Below are positions 57,366-64,000 of a DNA stretch of 64,000 bases, piece after piece. The stretch is from a bacterium. GTDB lineage: Bacteria; Fidelibacterota; Marinisomatia; Marinisomatales; UBA1611. Numbering within the stretch: position 1 is the stretch's first letter; every line of letters starts with the position of its first letter. A program made the translations under genes and the position numbers. The notes beneath the pieces were generated by a model that worked only from the letters and a program-made list of their open reading frames with translations, had not been told where the DNA came from and did not search any database. The stretch lies in contig SGYO01000007.1 in the NCBI GenBank assembly GCA_004321745.1, positions 26,206 through 90,205 of the forward strand, read 5' to 3'.

Positions 57366-58676
57366 ATGAGGATGCGGAAAACTCTAATAACACTTCTTTT
57401 TATATCAGTAATAGCTGCAAGGCAGCCAATTGTTTACTTTTATGTAATTCCTTTTGATAATCTTAAAGATGATCCTACCATAGAATGGATTTCCTCTGGA
57501 TTATCCGACATGGTCAGTAATAAGTTTAAAAATGAACCTGGTCTTTTAATTCAAAATAAGCAAGACCTTGAGGTTATAATGAATGATAGGTCTTTAATGT
57601 TAAAGCAACCTATTGCTTCAAGAAACTTATTGCTGCTTGGTAAATACTCCAGGCAATTGGAAAAAATAAATATTTCAGTTCAATTAATTGATTTGGCTAC
57701 ATGGGAGCAAATAGAGTCTAAGGATATAGCTGCTGAATACAGTGATATTAGTAAAATGAAAAGTTCGGTAGCAGAGAACATTCGTTCGATGATCTCTTTT
57801 TACCTTCCTAGTAAAAGTGGTGGTGTTTCAGTTGTACTGCCAAAGTTCATAGAACCAAATCCTGTCTTAGCAAGAGATCCAGTAACTGTTAAATCCGAGA
57901 TGATTACAAAAAATCTACAACAAGAATTCGAAAAACTCGAAGAATCTATGGATGTTTTGCTAGGTTTAAAGGAGGATGAAAAGTTAAAACCTAAAAATGA
58001 TGTTACGCTTTTTGATAATGGTGGTGAGTGGACAATGGATTTTTCAGCAAACCAGATGGTTGAAGAGAATCCTGCATTAAAACCAAATACTGAGCTTTTA
58101 AAAGATGTTTTAAATAAATTAATTGATAATCCTTATGATGTTGTTATGAAAAAACCAAATTTCATTTATCATAAGGATGATGACAACTATATAACGGTGC
58201 AATTTCACGTAACCTATTCTCTAAAAGATGAAATTATTAAAGATATGCTAAATACTCTCCCATACACAGGAATCGAGCAGAATGGCAGTCTAACTATTTT
58301 TTATTTTTCTAAAGAATCATTTAATTTATCTGAAGAGCTAACAAACAGGATTGTTTCAGGTAGTCATCGAGCTGTTCCAATTATAAGATTTTTTAATAAG
58401 CAAGGTACACCTATTGTAGTGGTTGCAGATACTCCTGAAGAGCAGTGGCACTCAAAAAAGAGTGAAAAAGTTTTGTATTTGCCGGAAAATCAATTTTCAC
58501 CAATGATAGATTTTACTGTTGGAGGTTGGTCTTTACAGGTAGCTATGGAAACAGTAAATATTCATGCAAAATATGAATTTATTTTACCAATGTCTGATGT
58601 TGAAAATCTTAGCAATGTTAGTTTAAAATTCATTAGTGAAAATGAATTGAAAAACTTTTTAGAACCTGTTTTATAG
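57366..58676 (+). CDS. Exported protein with FlgO/CsgG-like N-terminal domain
   Basis: About 436 aa from ATG 57366 (ATG 57372 or TTG 57345 are alternatives). After a signal peptide (L-I-T-L-L-F-I-S-V-I-A-A) the region 25-150 (W-I-S-S-G-L-S-D-M-V, L-L-I-Q-N-K-Q-D-L-E, I-S-V-Q-L-I-D-L-A-T-W) resembles the FlgO/CsgG/TolB-N type periplasmic alpha/beta domain. The rest (150-436) is unrecognised. The TlpA-like gene starts 2 nt after it. Confidence 0.6.
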   Translation: MRMRKTLITLLFISVIAARQPIVYFYVIPFDNLKDDPTIEWISSGLSDMVSNKFKNEPGLLIQNKQDLEVIMNDRSLMLKQPIASRNLLLLGKYSRQLEKINISVQLIDLATWEQIESKDIAAEYSDISKMKSSVAENIRSMISFYLPSKSGGVSVVLPKFIEPNPVLARDPVTVKSEMITKNLQQEFEKLEESMDVLLGLKEDEKLKPKNDVTLFDNGGEWTMDFSANQMVEENPALKPNTELLKDVLNKLIDNPYDVVMKKPNFIYHKDDDNYITVQFHVTYSLKDEIIKDMLNTLPYTGIEQNGSLTIFYFSKESFNLSEELTNRIVSGSHRAVPIIRFFNKQGTPIVVVADTPEEQWHSKKSEKVLYLPENQFSPMIDFTVGGWSLQVAMETVNIHAKYEFILPMSDVENLSNVSLKFISENELKNFLEPVL

Positions 58677-58678
58677 AA

Positions 58679-59188
58679 ATGAAAAAAATTAAAATAATAT
58701 CCATAGTTATTCTAACAAGCTTTATAGTTTTGTTGGGCCAAGAAAACCCTTCCTTAGGTAAAATACCAGATATTGATCTAAAATTACTTAATGGTAAAAA
58801 AACTACTCTTTACAAATTATTAAAAACAGGACCTGTTCTGCTTGATTTTTGGGCAACATGGTGCAAGCCTTGTAAGCAATTAATGAAACACCTTAATCAG
58901 TATCATAATGAATTTAATTCCGAGGGGTTTCAGGTTCTTATGATTAATCAAGACACTCCTAGAAGCCTTGGTAAAGTAAAAGCTTATGTGAATTCTAAAG
59001 GGTATGATTTTTTAGTTGGCATAGATCCAAATCAGCAGATTTCTAAAAAGCTAAATGGCCAAATTATGCCTAATTTGATTTTGATTAATCAGGATGCTAC
59101 TGTTAGGTGGCGACACCAGGGTTATATGCCTGGAGAAGAATTAGAGATTAAAGACCAAATACAATCTCTACTATCCTCAAAAAAATAA
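58679..59188 (+). CDS. TlpA/ResA-like periplasmic thioredoxin
   Basis: 169 aa with a signal peptide or anchor (I-I-S-I-V-I-L-T-S-F-I-V-L-L) and a thioredoxin-fold domain containing D-F-W-A-T-W-C-K-P-C-K-Q (Cys about 62 and 65) and the cis-Pro loop G-Q-I-M-P-N. It exchanges thiols in the periplasm. Unlike the selenoprotein candidate at 61272, this one keeps both cysteines. It follows the FlgO-like gene by 2 nt and precedes the DUF6029-like barrel gene by 40 nt. Confidence 0.87.
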   Translation: MKKIKIISIVILTSFIVLLGQENPSLGKIPDIDLKLLNGKKTTLYKLLKTGPVLLDFWATWCKPCKQLMKHLNQYHNEFNSEGFQVLMINQDTPRSLGKVKAYVNSKGYDFLVGIDPNQQISKKLNGQIMPNLILINQDATVRWRHQGYMPGEELEIKDQIQSLLSSKK

Positions 59189-59228
59189 TTTAGAATCCAA
59201 ACATACCATATTTTCCAATTTAAAAATA

Positions 59229-61214
59229 ATGAATAAGAAATTTTTAGCTATTGTGACTTTTGCTTTTTTAAATGCAGAAGAAAATCCTTTTTCGGTATTT
59301 GACTTAGATTTTTGGAATTATAATGCTGGTATTGTAATGAATTTCGGTGATAGTTATGATGATTTTACTTACATGGAAAACAGGATGGACTTGAATTTTT
59401 TTAAAAATAATTTTTCAGCTTGGCTACAGTACGAATACTCAGACCCACCTGAGCTTGGTTTCCCCATAAAAGATTTGAGAAAGTACAGAATAGAATATAG
59501 TTCTGGTCCTTGGACATTAAAATTTGGTGATGTTTATGAAGTTTGGGGTCGAGGGTTAGTTTTAGCACAACTTGATGATCAAAGTATTGATTTTGATAAT
59601 AGCTCAAGAGGTTATTTAATAAATTATCAGGCAGATAACATAAGTGTTACTCAATTGAGTGGAAAAACAATAAATGCTCAGCTTGGTTCTGATTTAAGAT
59701 ATCCTGAATTTGAGTTTACTCATAATATCGATGCTACAAACATTAATTTTGATGCATACCCGTTCAGTTATGGCGTATCATTTTTACAATCAAATGAACT
59801 ACATCAATTAAAGCCCTTAGGAGTAATGGATACAGTGGATATAAACCATCGGCTTCATGGTGCGTATTTATCCTGGTATGGTTCCAATATGGACATATTT
59901 GCAGAATATGTAGATAAACAATCAAAAACTAGGACATATCAGACAAACTTCTCTGGTCAAGAAATTGTGACATTATCTCCGTTAAAAAAAGGTTCTGCAT
60001 TCTATTTTAATTCTAACTTTTATTCAGGTAATTGGTCACTATTTTTTGAATATAAAAAATATAGTTTTGACAGGCTAAGTCCTGTTGATACTGATTATAT
60101 AATCAATAATTATGGTAATAGAATTGATTATCAAGTAATGCCTATTTTGTACCGTGAACAGAATCACAGTTTCTTAGGAAGAGCTGCCCATCAAACAAAT
60201 GCAAATGATGAAAGAGGTTTTCAAGTCGAGCTTTCTGGTGGATTGCCAAATGGCTTTCAAATCGTTAGCCAATATTCTCACCTGAGTAGGAACGATACTT
60301 GGACCTCGGTTAGTCCAATAAAGTGGGATCGTAAGGAGGTATCTGGATTATTACCAACAGAGAATTTTAGTGCTTTGCCGTATAAAGAATTCTACACTGA
60401 GCTAAATGGTTATATTTTTGACAATAAGCTTCAGTTTAGAACTGCATTTGGTACAAACAAGGAAGTACCAAAGGTTAATCGATATTTTGAAGGATATTCA
60501 AATTCAATTTCTGAAGTATGGCAATACACAGACTCATTATGGTACGGAGATGATTGGTTTTATTTAGATTCCCAATTAGTAAGTATTGATACAATTAATA
60601 ATCAAATTGAGACTATACTTTATCAAAGTTCTAAATCTTTCACTATTCCTATTGATTTTACATATGCCATGAATAATGGTTATTCTTTAGGGTTTGGATT
60701 TGCCTACCAGGAAAGATATAAAAATAATATAAAGAGGGGTAATGCTGGCGGATTTTATAATTATGCAGATTCTGCATGGGTTTTAAATGATATTAATAAT
60801 CCAGATTCATTCATTAATGAGACTACAAGTAATTATCCTGATCAGATACCCTTCCAAATAAATAGAATGATTTCAATTTCTGTTGGGAAAGCGTCTAAGT
60901 GGGCTTTAACATTAAACTATGATTGGACGAATGTTCAAGAAATTGTAACCGTTGACCCTAGGTATAATCCATTAGAGGCCTTGGTTTATGGAGATATAAA
61001 ATACTTTACAGGTGAACGAAATAGGAAAGTTTCTCCATCCTTTACTAAAAATAAATGGGTCGCTCTTGAATTTTCTTATAATATTTCATCAACTCAGCGA
61101 ATATCGTTTTTGTATGGCTCCATACAGGGCGGGTTAGTATGCAGCAATGGAATTTGCAGAATTCTTCAGCCATTTAATGATGGGCTGAAACTTTCATATA
61201 GTGCAATTTTCTAA
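59229..61214 (+). CDS. Outer-membrane protein, DUF6029-like
   Basis: 661 aa. A short signal (K-K-F-L-A-I-V-T-F-A-F-L-N-A) precedes a long barrel-like sequence. L-K-F-G-D-V-Y-E-V-W-G-R-G-L-V-L and Y-L-I-N-Y-Q near residues 95-140 resemble the DUF6029 proteins of Bacteroidetes that pair with thioredoxin-like genes. Strands are rich in aromatic residues, and the tail L-K-L-S-Y-S-A-I-F ends in Phe. Function unknown. A terminator follows directly. Confidence 0.68.
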   Translation: MNKKFLAIVTFAFLNAEENPFSVFDLDFWNYNAGIVMNFGDSYDDFTYMENRMDLNFFKNNFSAWLQYEYSDPPELGFPIKDLRKYRIEYSSGPWTLKFGDVYEVWGRGLVLAQLDDQSIDFDNSSRGYLINYQADNISVTQLSGKTINAQLGSDLRYPEFEFTHNIDATNINFDAYPFSYGVSFLQSNELHQLKPLGVMDTVDINHRLHGAYLSWYGSNMDIFAEYVDKQSKTRTYQTNFSGQEIVTLSPLKKGSAFYFNSNFYSGNWSLFFEYKKYSFDRLSPVDTDYIINNYGNRIDYQVMPILYREQNHSFLGRAAHQTNANDERGFQVELSGGLPNGFQIVSQYSHLSRNDTWTSVSPIKWDRKEVSGLLPTENFSALPYKEFYTELNGYIFDNKLQFRTAFGTNKEVPKVNRYFEGYSNSISEVWQYTDSLWYGDDWFYLDSQLVSIDTINNQIETILYQSSKSFTIPIDFTYAMNNGYSLGFGFAYQERYKNNIKRGNAGGFYNYADSAWVLNDINNPDSFINETTSNYPDQIPFQINRMISISVGKASKWALTLNYDWTNVQEIVTVDPRYNPLEALVYGDIKYFTGERNRKVSPSFTKNKWVALEFSYNISSTQRISFLYGSIQGGLVCSNGICRILQPFNDGLKLSYSAIF

Positions 61215-61247
61215 GTTTTTTTTTACAATAAAAAACTTTATTTTTTT
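61213..61247 (+). terminator. Terminator-like hairpin between the outer-membrane protein and the selenoprotein candidate
   Basis: AAGTTTTTT (61213-61221) and AAAAAACTT (61230-61238) form a perfect 9-bp stem with an 8-nt loop, followed by TATTTTTTT. It is A/T-rich but has a T-run and overlaps the TAA, suggesting that the selenoprotein gene has its own promoter. Confidence 0.6.
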
Positions 61248-61271
61248 ACAGGTTACATATTAAATTATATA

Positions 61272-62750
61272 ATGAAAACTTTTTTAAGCATTCTACTTTT
61301 ATTTTCTTTCTCTTTCAGTCAGACTTACACCGTAGGAAGTTATGTGGATGATTTCTCTGGTGATATATGTCATAATGGTGATGGTACATGGTCTTATGAC
61401 GAACATGGTAGAGATAGAGTTACATGGATTAATTTATTTACGTCATGGTGACCTTCTTGCACTACGGAGGCTCCGCAGGCAGAAGCAGTTTTACAACAAT
61501 ACACGAATGATTCATTAGTCCTTGTAGCATTTGGCCAGGATTGGAACCAGCCTTACAGTTGTACTAGCTGGGGGACCACTTTTGGTCTTTCTCATCCCAT
61601 TGTTGATGATATAAATAATGTATATGGATTATTTGGTGTAGGGTACATTCCTCATAATGTGGTAATTGGGGGTGACGGTGAAGTATTGTATTCAGAATCA
61701 GGATATAATCAAACAGCAATTATTGCAACAATTAACCAAGCGCTCGAGGATTTACCATCTGATCTAGATGAAGATGGTTTTGATGTAGATATTGATAATT
61801 GCCCAGAAATATTCAACCCTACTCAAGCAGACATAGACGAAGATGGTAAAGGTGATGCATGCGATATTTGTGACAATGCTAATGTATATGTTGTTGGCAA
61901 TGTGAATGGAGACTTGGACGAAACTGGTTCACCAAAAATAAACTTTTTTGATGTAGTTGCGCTGTTAGATCATTTACAACTTGATGATTCTGAAGAAATT
62001 CCAATATACGAATGCAGGCAGCAGGCGGGTAATATTAATTATGACAATAACATTAATATTATTGATGTTGTTAACCTGGTCAATATGGTTTTATTCGATA
62101 ATATCCCATCAATGCAAATAGGCACCGATGAGGGAACTTTATCAATTGTAGAAAACAAAGTCACTGACAAAATTATCATTGAGTCAAATTCTGAGATAGG
62201 TGGTTTTCAATTTAAATTATCAACTTTAACAGATATCGATAAATATTTGGAAAATATATCACTTCCTATAGGTTGGTCGATTAACTACAGATCAAATAAT
62301 AATGAATACAATGTATTTGCTTATGACGCCTCGGGTACTAACTCATTAAAGGAAATAATTCTTAGTATTCCGAAAATGTCAGTTTTGGATTTAAGTGATA
62401 TTGTTATTGCATCAAAGGATGGCTTTGAGATAAAAACCGTATACAATAAAGATTTCTACATGCAGGAATCAATTTCGCTTCCAAATACGCCTAACATCCA
62501 TAGTTTGTACCCTAATCCATTCAATCCATTTTTAACAGTCTCATATTCACTTCCATCTGAAACTACAGTCTCTATTTCTATATATAATATGCTAGGAGAG
62601 AGGGTGTCGACATTGATAAATGAGAGATATCTAACATCAGGATATCATAGAGTTAGTTGGGATGCTTCAGCTTTTCCATCAGGGATGTATTTTGTAAAAA
62701 TACAAACTCCAACAATAATTGAAACCAAAAAGGCCTTACTTCTTAAGTAA
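61272..62750 (+). CDS. Secreted thioredoxin-like selenoprotein (UxxC) with TSP3, dockerin-like and T9SS domains
   Basis: 492 aa if TGA 61449-61451 is read as selenocysteine (residue 60). Signal peptide M-K-T-F-L-S-I-L-L-L-F-S-F-S-F-S is followed by a redoxin-like domain (about 17-160) with W-I-N-L-F-T-S-W-U-P-S-C, where U replaces the first Cys of CxxC and C63 is kept. The cis-Pro loop G-V-G-Y-I-P-H-N-V-V is intact. Then come thrombospondin-type-3 calcium motifs (about 161-204: D-L-D-E-D-G-F-D, D-N-C-P-E, D-E-D-G-K-G-D-A-C-D), dockerin-like repeats (about 212-280) and a T9SS tail (Y-P-N-P-F-N-P-F, about 411-492). No other stop interrupts the frame, and a hairpin with SECIS geometry follows the TGA. 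A calcium-binding, surface-located oxidoreductase is the likely role. The alternative is a pseudogene with one nonsense mutation or a sequencing error. Confidence 0.85.
61453..61485 (+). promoter_or_regulatory. Predicted bacterial SECIS element
   Basis: Immediately after the TGA: CTTCT (61453-61457) pairs with AGAAG (61481-61485), GC (61459-61460) with GC (61479-61480), CT (61462-61463) with AG (61477-61478), and CGGA (61465-61468) with TCCG (61472-61475), leaving a 3-nt loop GGC (61469-61471). That is 13 pairs with two 1-nt bulges and one A-C mismatch. The loop starts with G and lies 17 nt past the TGA, within the 16-37 nt window of the bacterial SECIS model as I recall it. The region is GC-rich against AT-rich surroundings. 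Confidence 0.78.
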
Positions 62751-62774
62751 AAAACAACCTGTAGATTTTTAGGC

Positions 62775-63659
62775 TTAATTAATAATCAACGTGTCAATTT
62801 TTATTGATTGATCATAAAAATTTACATCTATTGTATCTACTGCATTTCCATAGTTTGCTATAATTTTAGTTTCGTTTTCATTATTTAATGAAAAATAGCC
62901 AATGGAATACACCTGATTATCATTTGGAATGGAAATATTATTACAGCGCTCATATAAAAAATTGTTTTTTATGGTAACAGAATCTATATATGAATTCTGA
63001 CTATTTTGAATTTTAAGAAAGAATACACTTCTATCTGGATTAATAATAATTGGAATATTTGAGGTATCTGGTTCAATAATAAATGAATTACTTAAACTAA
63101 CTCCACAGGGCATACCTGCTGAAAAGCTTGTTAAAATTATATCATTAAAAAAGTTTTCAATTTCGATTAGTCCAAAAGAGTTTGAAAAAACTGTTCCAAT
63201 TTTATCATTAATTTGATAATTAATAGGTGACTCCAAATTATTTTTTACATTAAGTATTTTGTAATTATTTATGTTGAAAAATTCAGTAGTAAAAATTCTA
63301 TTATTTGAACTATCTAAGAGTTCTGCATATAGTTCATATTCTCCATTTGGGTATAACTTAGTATCCCAATAGGTTTGATATATATCCTGGTCTATTGTGC
63401 TAGTAGTATCTAATAGTATTCTATTTTGATTATCTACAGCGGGGTTATTGATAATCGATAGGTATATCTTCCAGACTTTTGGAAAGTTTTTGATATTTAT
63501 ATATATCTCTTTAACTCTTGAAAGGTCCCTTTGATTCTCAATTGATGAAATCCAAACAAACGGATCAGGGTCTATTACATCTTGGTTATCTTCATTTAAC
63601 TGTTTACTACAAGAAAAAAGAATTATAAATGGAAAAATTATTTTTGATTTATTAATCAT
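62775..63659 (-). CDS. Lipoprotein of unknown function
   Basis: 294 aa. Lipobox L-F-S-C (Cys about 17). Residues 40-130 look like an Ig/FN3-type beta fold (W-K-I-Y-L-S-I-I, L-Y-P-N-G-E-Y-E-L-Y-A-E-L-L-D). The C-terminal part has no match I recognise; C-G-V-S-L and Y-E-R-C-N could form a disulfide. It is convergent with the selenoprotein gene and lies 23 nt downstream of the FISUMP gene on the same strand. Confidence 0.7.
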   Translation of the reverse strand: MINKSKIIFPFIILFSCSKQLNEDNQDVIDPDPFVWISSIENQRDLSRVKEIYINIKNFPKVWKIYLSIINNPAVDNQNRILLDTTSTIDQDIYQTYWDTKLYPNGEYELYAELLDSSNNRIFTTEFFNINNYKILNVKNNLESPINYQINDKIGTVFSNSFGLIEIENFFNDIILTSFSAGMPCGVSLSNSFIIEPDTSNIPIIINPDRSVFFLKIQNSQNSYIDSVTIKNNFLYERCNNISIPNDNQVYSIGYFSLNNENETKIIANYGNAVDTIDVNFYDQSIKIDTLIIN

Positions 63660-63682
63660 TGTCTTGACAAAAATATGTTTAT

Positions 63683-64000
63683 TTAATGATCTTTTATTAG
63701 CCTTATAGGATAGCCTAATCCTGAGCTGTCAGGTGCTAATAAAGCATTATTACTATCAAAGCTTAATTTCAATGTCCAATAATAAGTTTCAATACTATCG
63801 ATTACTCTCAAGGTGTCTTGTGTCCAGAAGGAATATCTTCTCCGCGCATCTACTAAATTGCCACTATTATTTCTATATCCAGTTCCTAAAGCAGCAAAAC
63901 CAACCTCATTTGTAGCAAATTGATTCGGGAAATCCCATGAATTATAACCAGCATCTTTTAGTTTACCACCTGCGATACTATCGCCACCTAATTCATTTAT
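63683..64000 (-). CDS. FISUMP-domain protein, 3' part (truncated by window edge)
   Basis: The minus strand is open from the window end to TAA at 63683-63685 (105 residues). W-D-F-P-N-Q-F-A-T-N-E-V-G-F-A-A-L-G-T-G-Y-R, then Y-S-F-W-T-Q-D and a closing Y-P-I-R-L-I-K-D, is the C-terminal half of the Fibrobacter succinogenes major paralogous domain: N-E-[SV]-G-F-x-A-L-x-x-G-x-R, then [YF]-W-[ST] and a final R-x-x-K/R-D. These are extracellular domains of unknown function. The N-terminus lies beyond the window. Confidence 0.8.
   Translation of the reverse strand: MNELGGDSIAGGKLKDAGYNSWDFPNQFATNEVGFAALGTGYRNNSGNLVDARRRYSFWTQDTLRVIDSIETYYWTLKLSFDSNNALLAPDSSGLGYPIRLIKDH

Noticed and set aside
61449..61451. 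TGA as a plain nonsense mutation or a recoded genetic code (UGA = Trp or Gly)
   Set aside because: It coincides with the CxxC Cys codon and precedes a SECIS-like hairpin, and the rest of the frame is intact. TGA serves as a normal stop elsewhere (for example folB, folK, tyrS, smpB), so a global recoding is excluded.
61659..62750. Separate gene starting at GTG 61659
   Set aside because: This start lies inside the thioredoxin domain, after its conserved cis-Pro loop, with no Shine-Dalgarno; the frame is continuous with the signal peptide upstream apart from the TGA.

Overview
The window is 64 kb of low-GC bacterial chromosome, gene-dense, with short or overlapping junctions. Three proteins (at 3-1190, 43119-46133 and 61272-62750) end in a type IX secretion (T9SS) sorting domain with the PNPFN motif. 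A TonB-dependent receptor with a carboxypeptidase-regulatory N-terminus, a FISUMP-domain protein, a DUF4834-like small protein and a DUF4295-like protein point the same way. I infer a member of the Fibrobacteres-Chlorobi-Bacteroidetes group, most likely marine Marinimicrobia (SAR406). No rRNA is present to confirm this.

Layout. 1-3.8 kb: 3' end of a secreted M1 peptidase, then a tightly overlapping folB-folK-dNK-small membrane protein-ferredoxin run and an exported barrel-like protein. 3.9-10.6 kb: smc, mscS-like, DUF423, an APC permease and dut. 10.6-12.8 kb: groES-groEL with a promoter and a strong terminator. 12.9-20.1 kb: polA, an ABC exporter pair, alr, trhO-like rhodanese and a GST. 20.1-23.5 kb: divergent SLC13 and SSS sodium symporters. 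23.5-27.6 kb: a NamZ-like exo-muramidase with an apparent ATT start, an outer-membrane protein and a UMF1-type MFS. 27.6-33.2 kb: a hotdog thioesterase behind a long GC-rich hairpin leader, acs, and a convergent MFS-HEAT-cNMP fusion. 33.3-38.2 kb: pepA, then a STAS protein and a beta-propeller/SpoIIE sensor phosphatase. 38.4-46.1 kb: TonB receptor, lipoprotein and large T9SS cargo. 46.2-51.8 kb: a QTMAN-like glycosyltransferase, smpB, tyrS, a phosphatase-family lipoprotein and a CNNM/CBS protein. 51.9-54.2 kb: two tRNA-Ser genes flanking a remnant beta-barrel gene and small unknowns. 54.2-57.3 kb: gltX and glnS. 57.4-64 kb: an envelope group with a TlpA-like thioredoxin, an outer-membrane protein, a selenoprotein candidate, a lipoprotein and a FISUMP protein.

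The standout is the gene at 61272-62750. It is interrupted by a single in-frame TGA (61449-61451) exactly where the first Cys of a thioredoxin CxxC motif should be, giving W-U-P-S-C. A near-continuous 13-bp hairpin (61453-61485) follows immediately and has the geometry of a bacterial SECIS element. The rest of the frame stays open through TSP3-type calcium repeats, a dockerin-like region and a T9SS sorting tail. I read it as a secreted, cell-surface selenoprotein that an ordinary gene caller would truncate to 61659-62750. Secondary items of interest are the 14-bp perfect hairpin leader upstream of the thioesterase, the ATT-initiated NamZ-like gene, a STAS protein without its phospho-acceptor serine next to a SpoIIE phosphatase, and a non-CIRCE inverted repeat upstream of groES.
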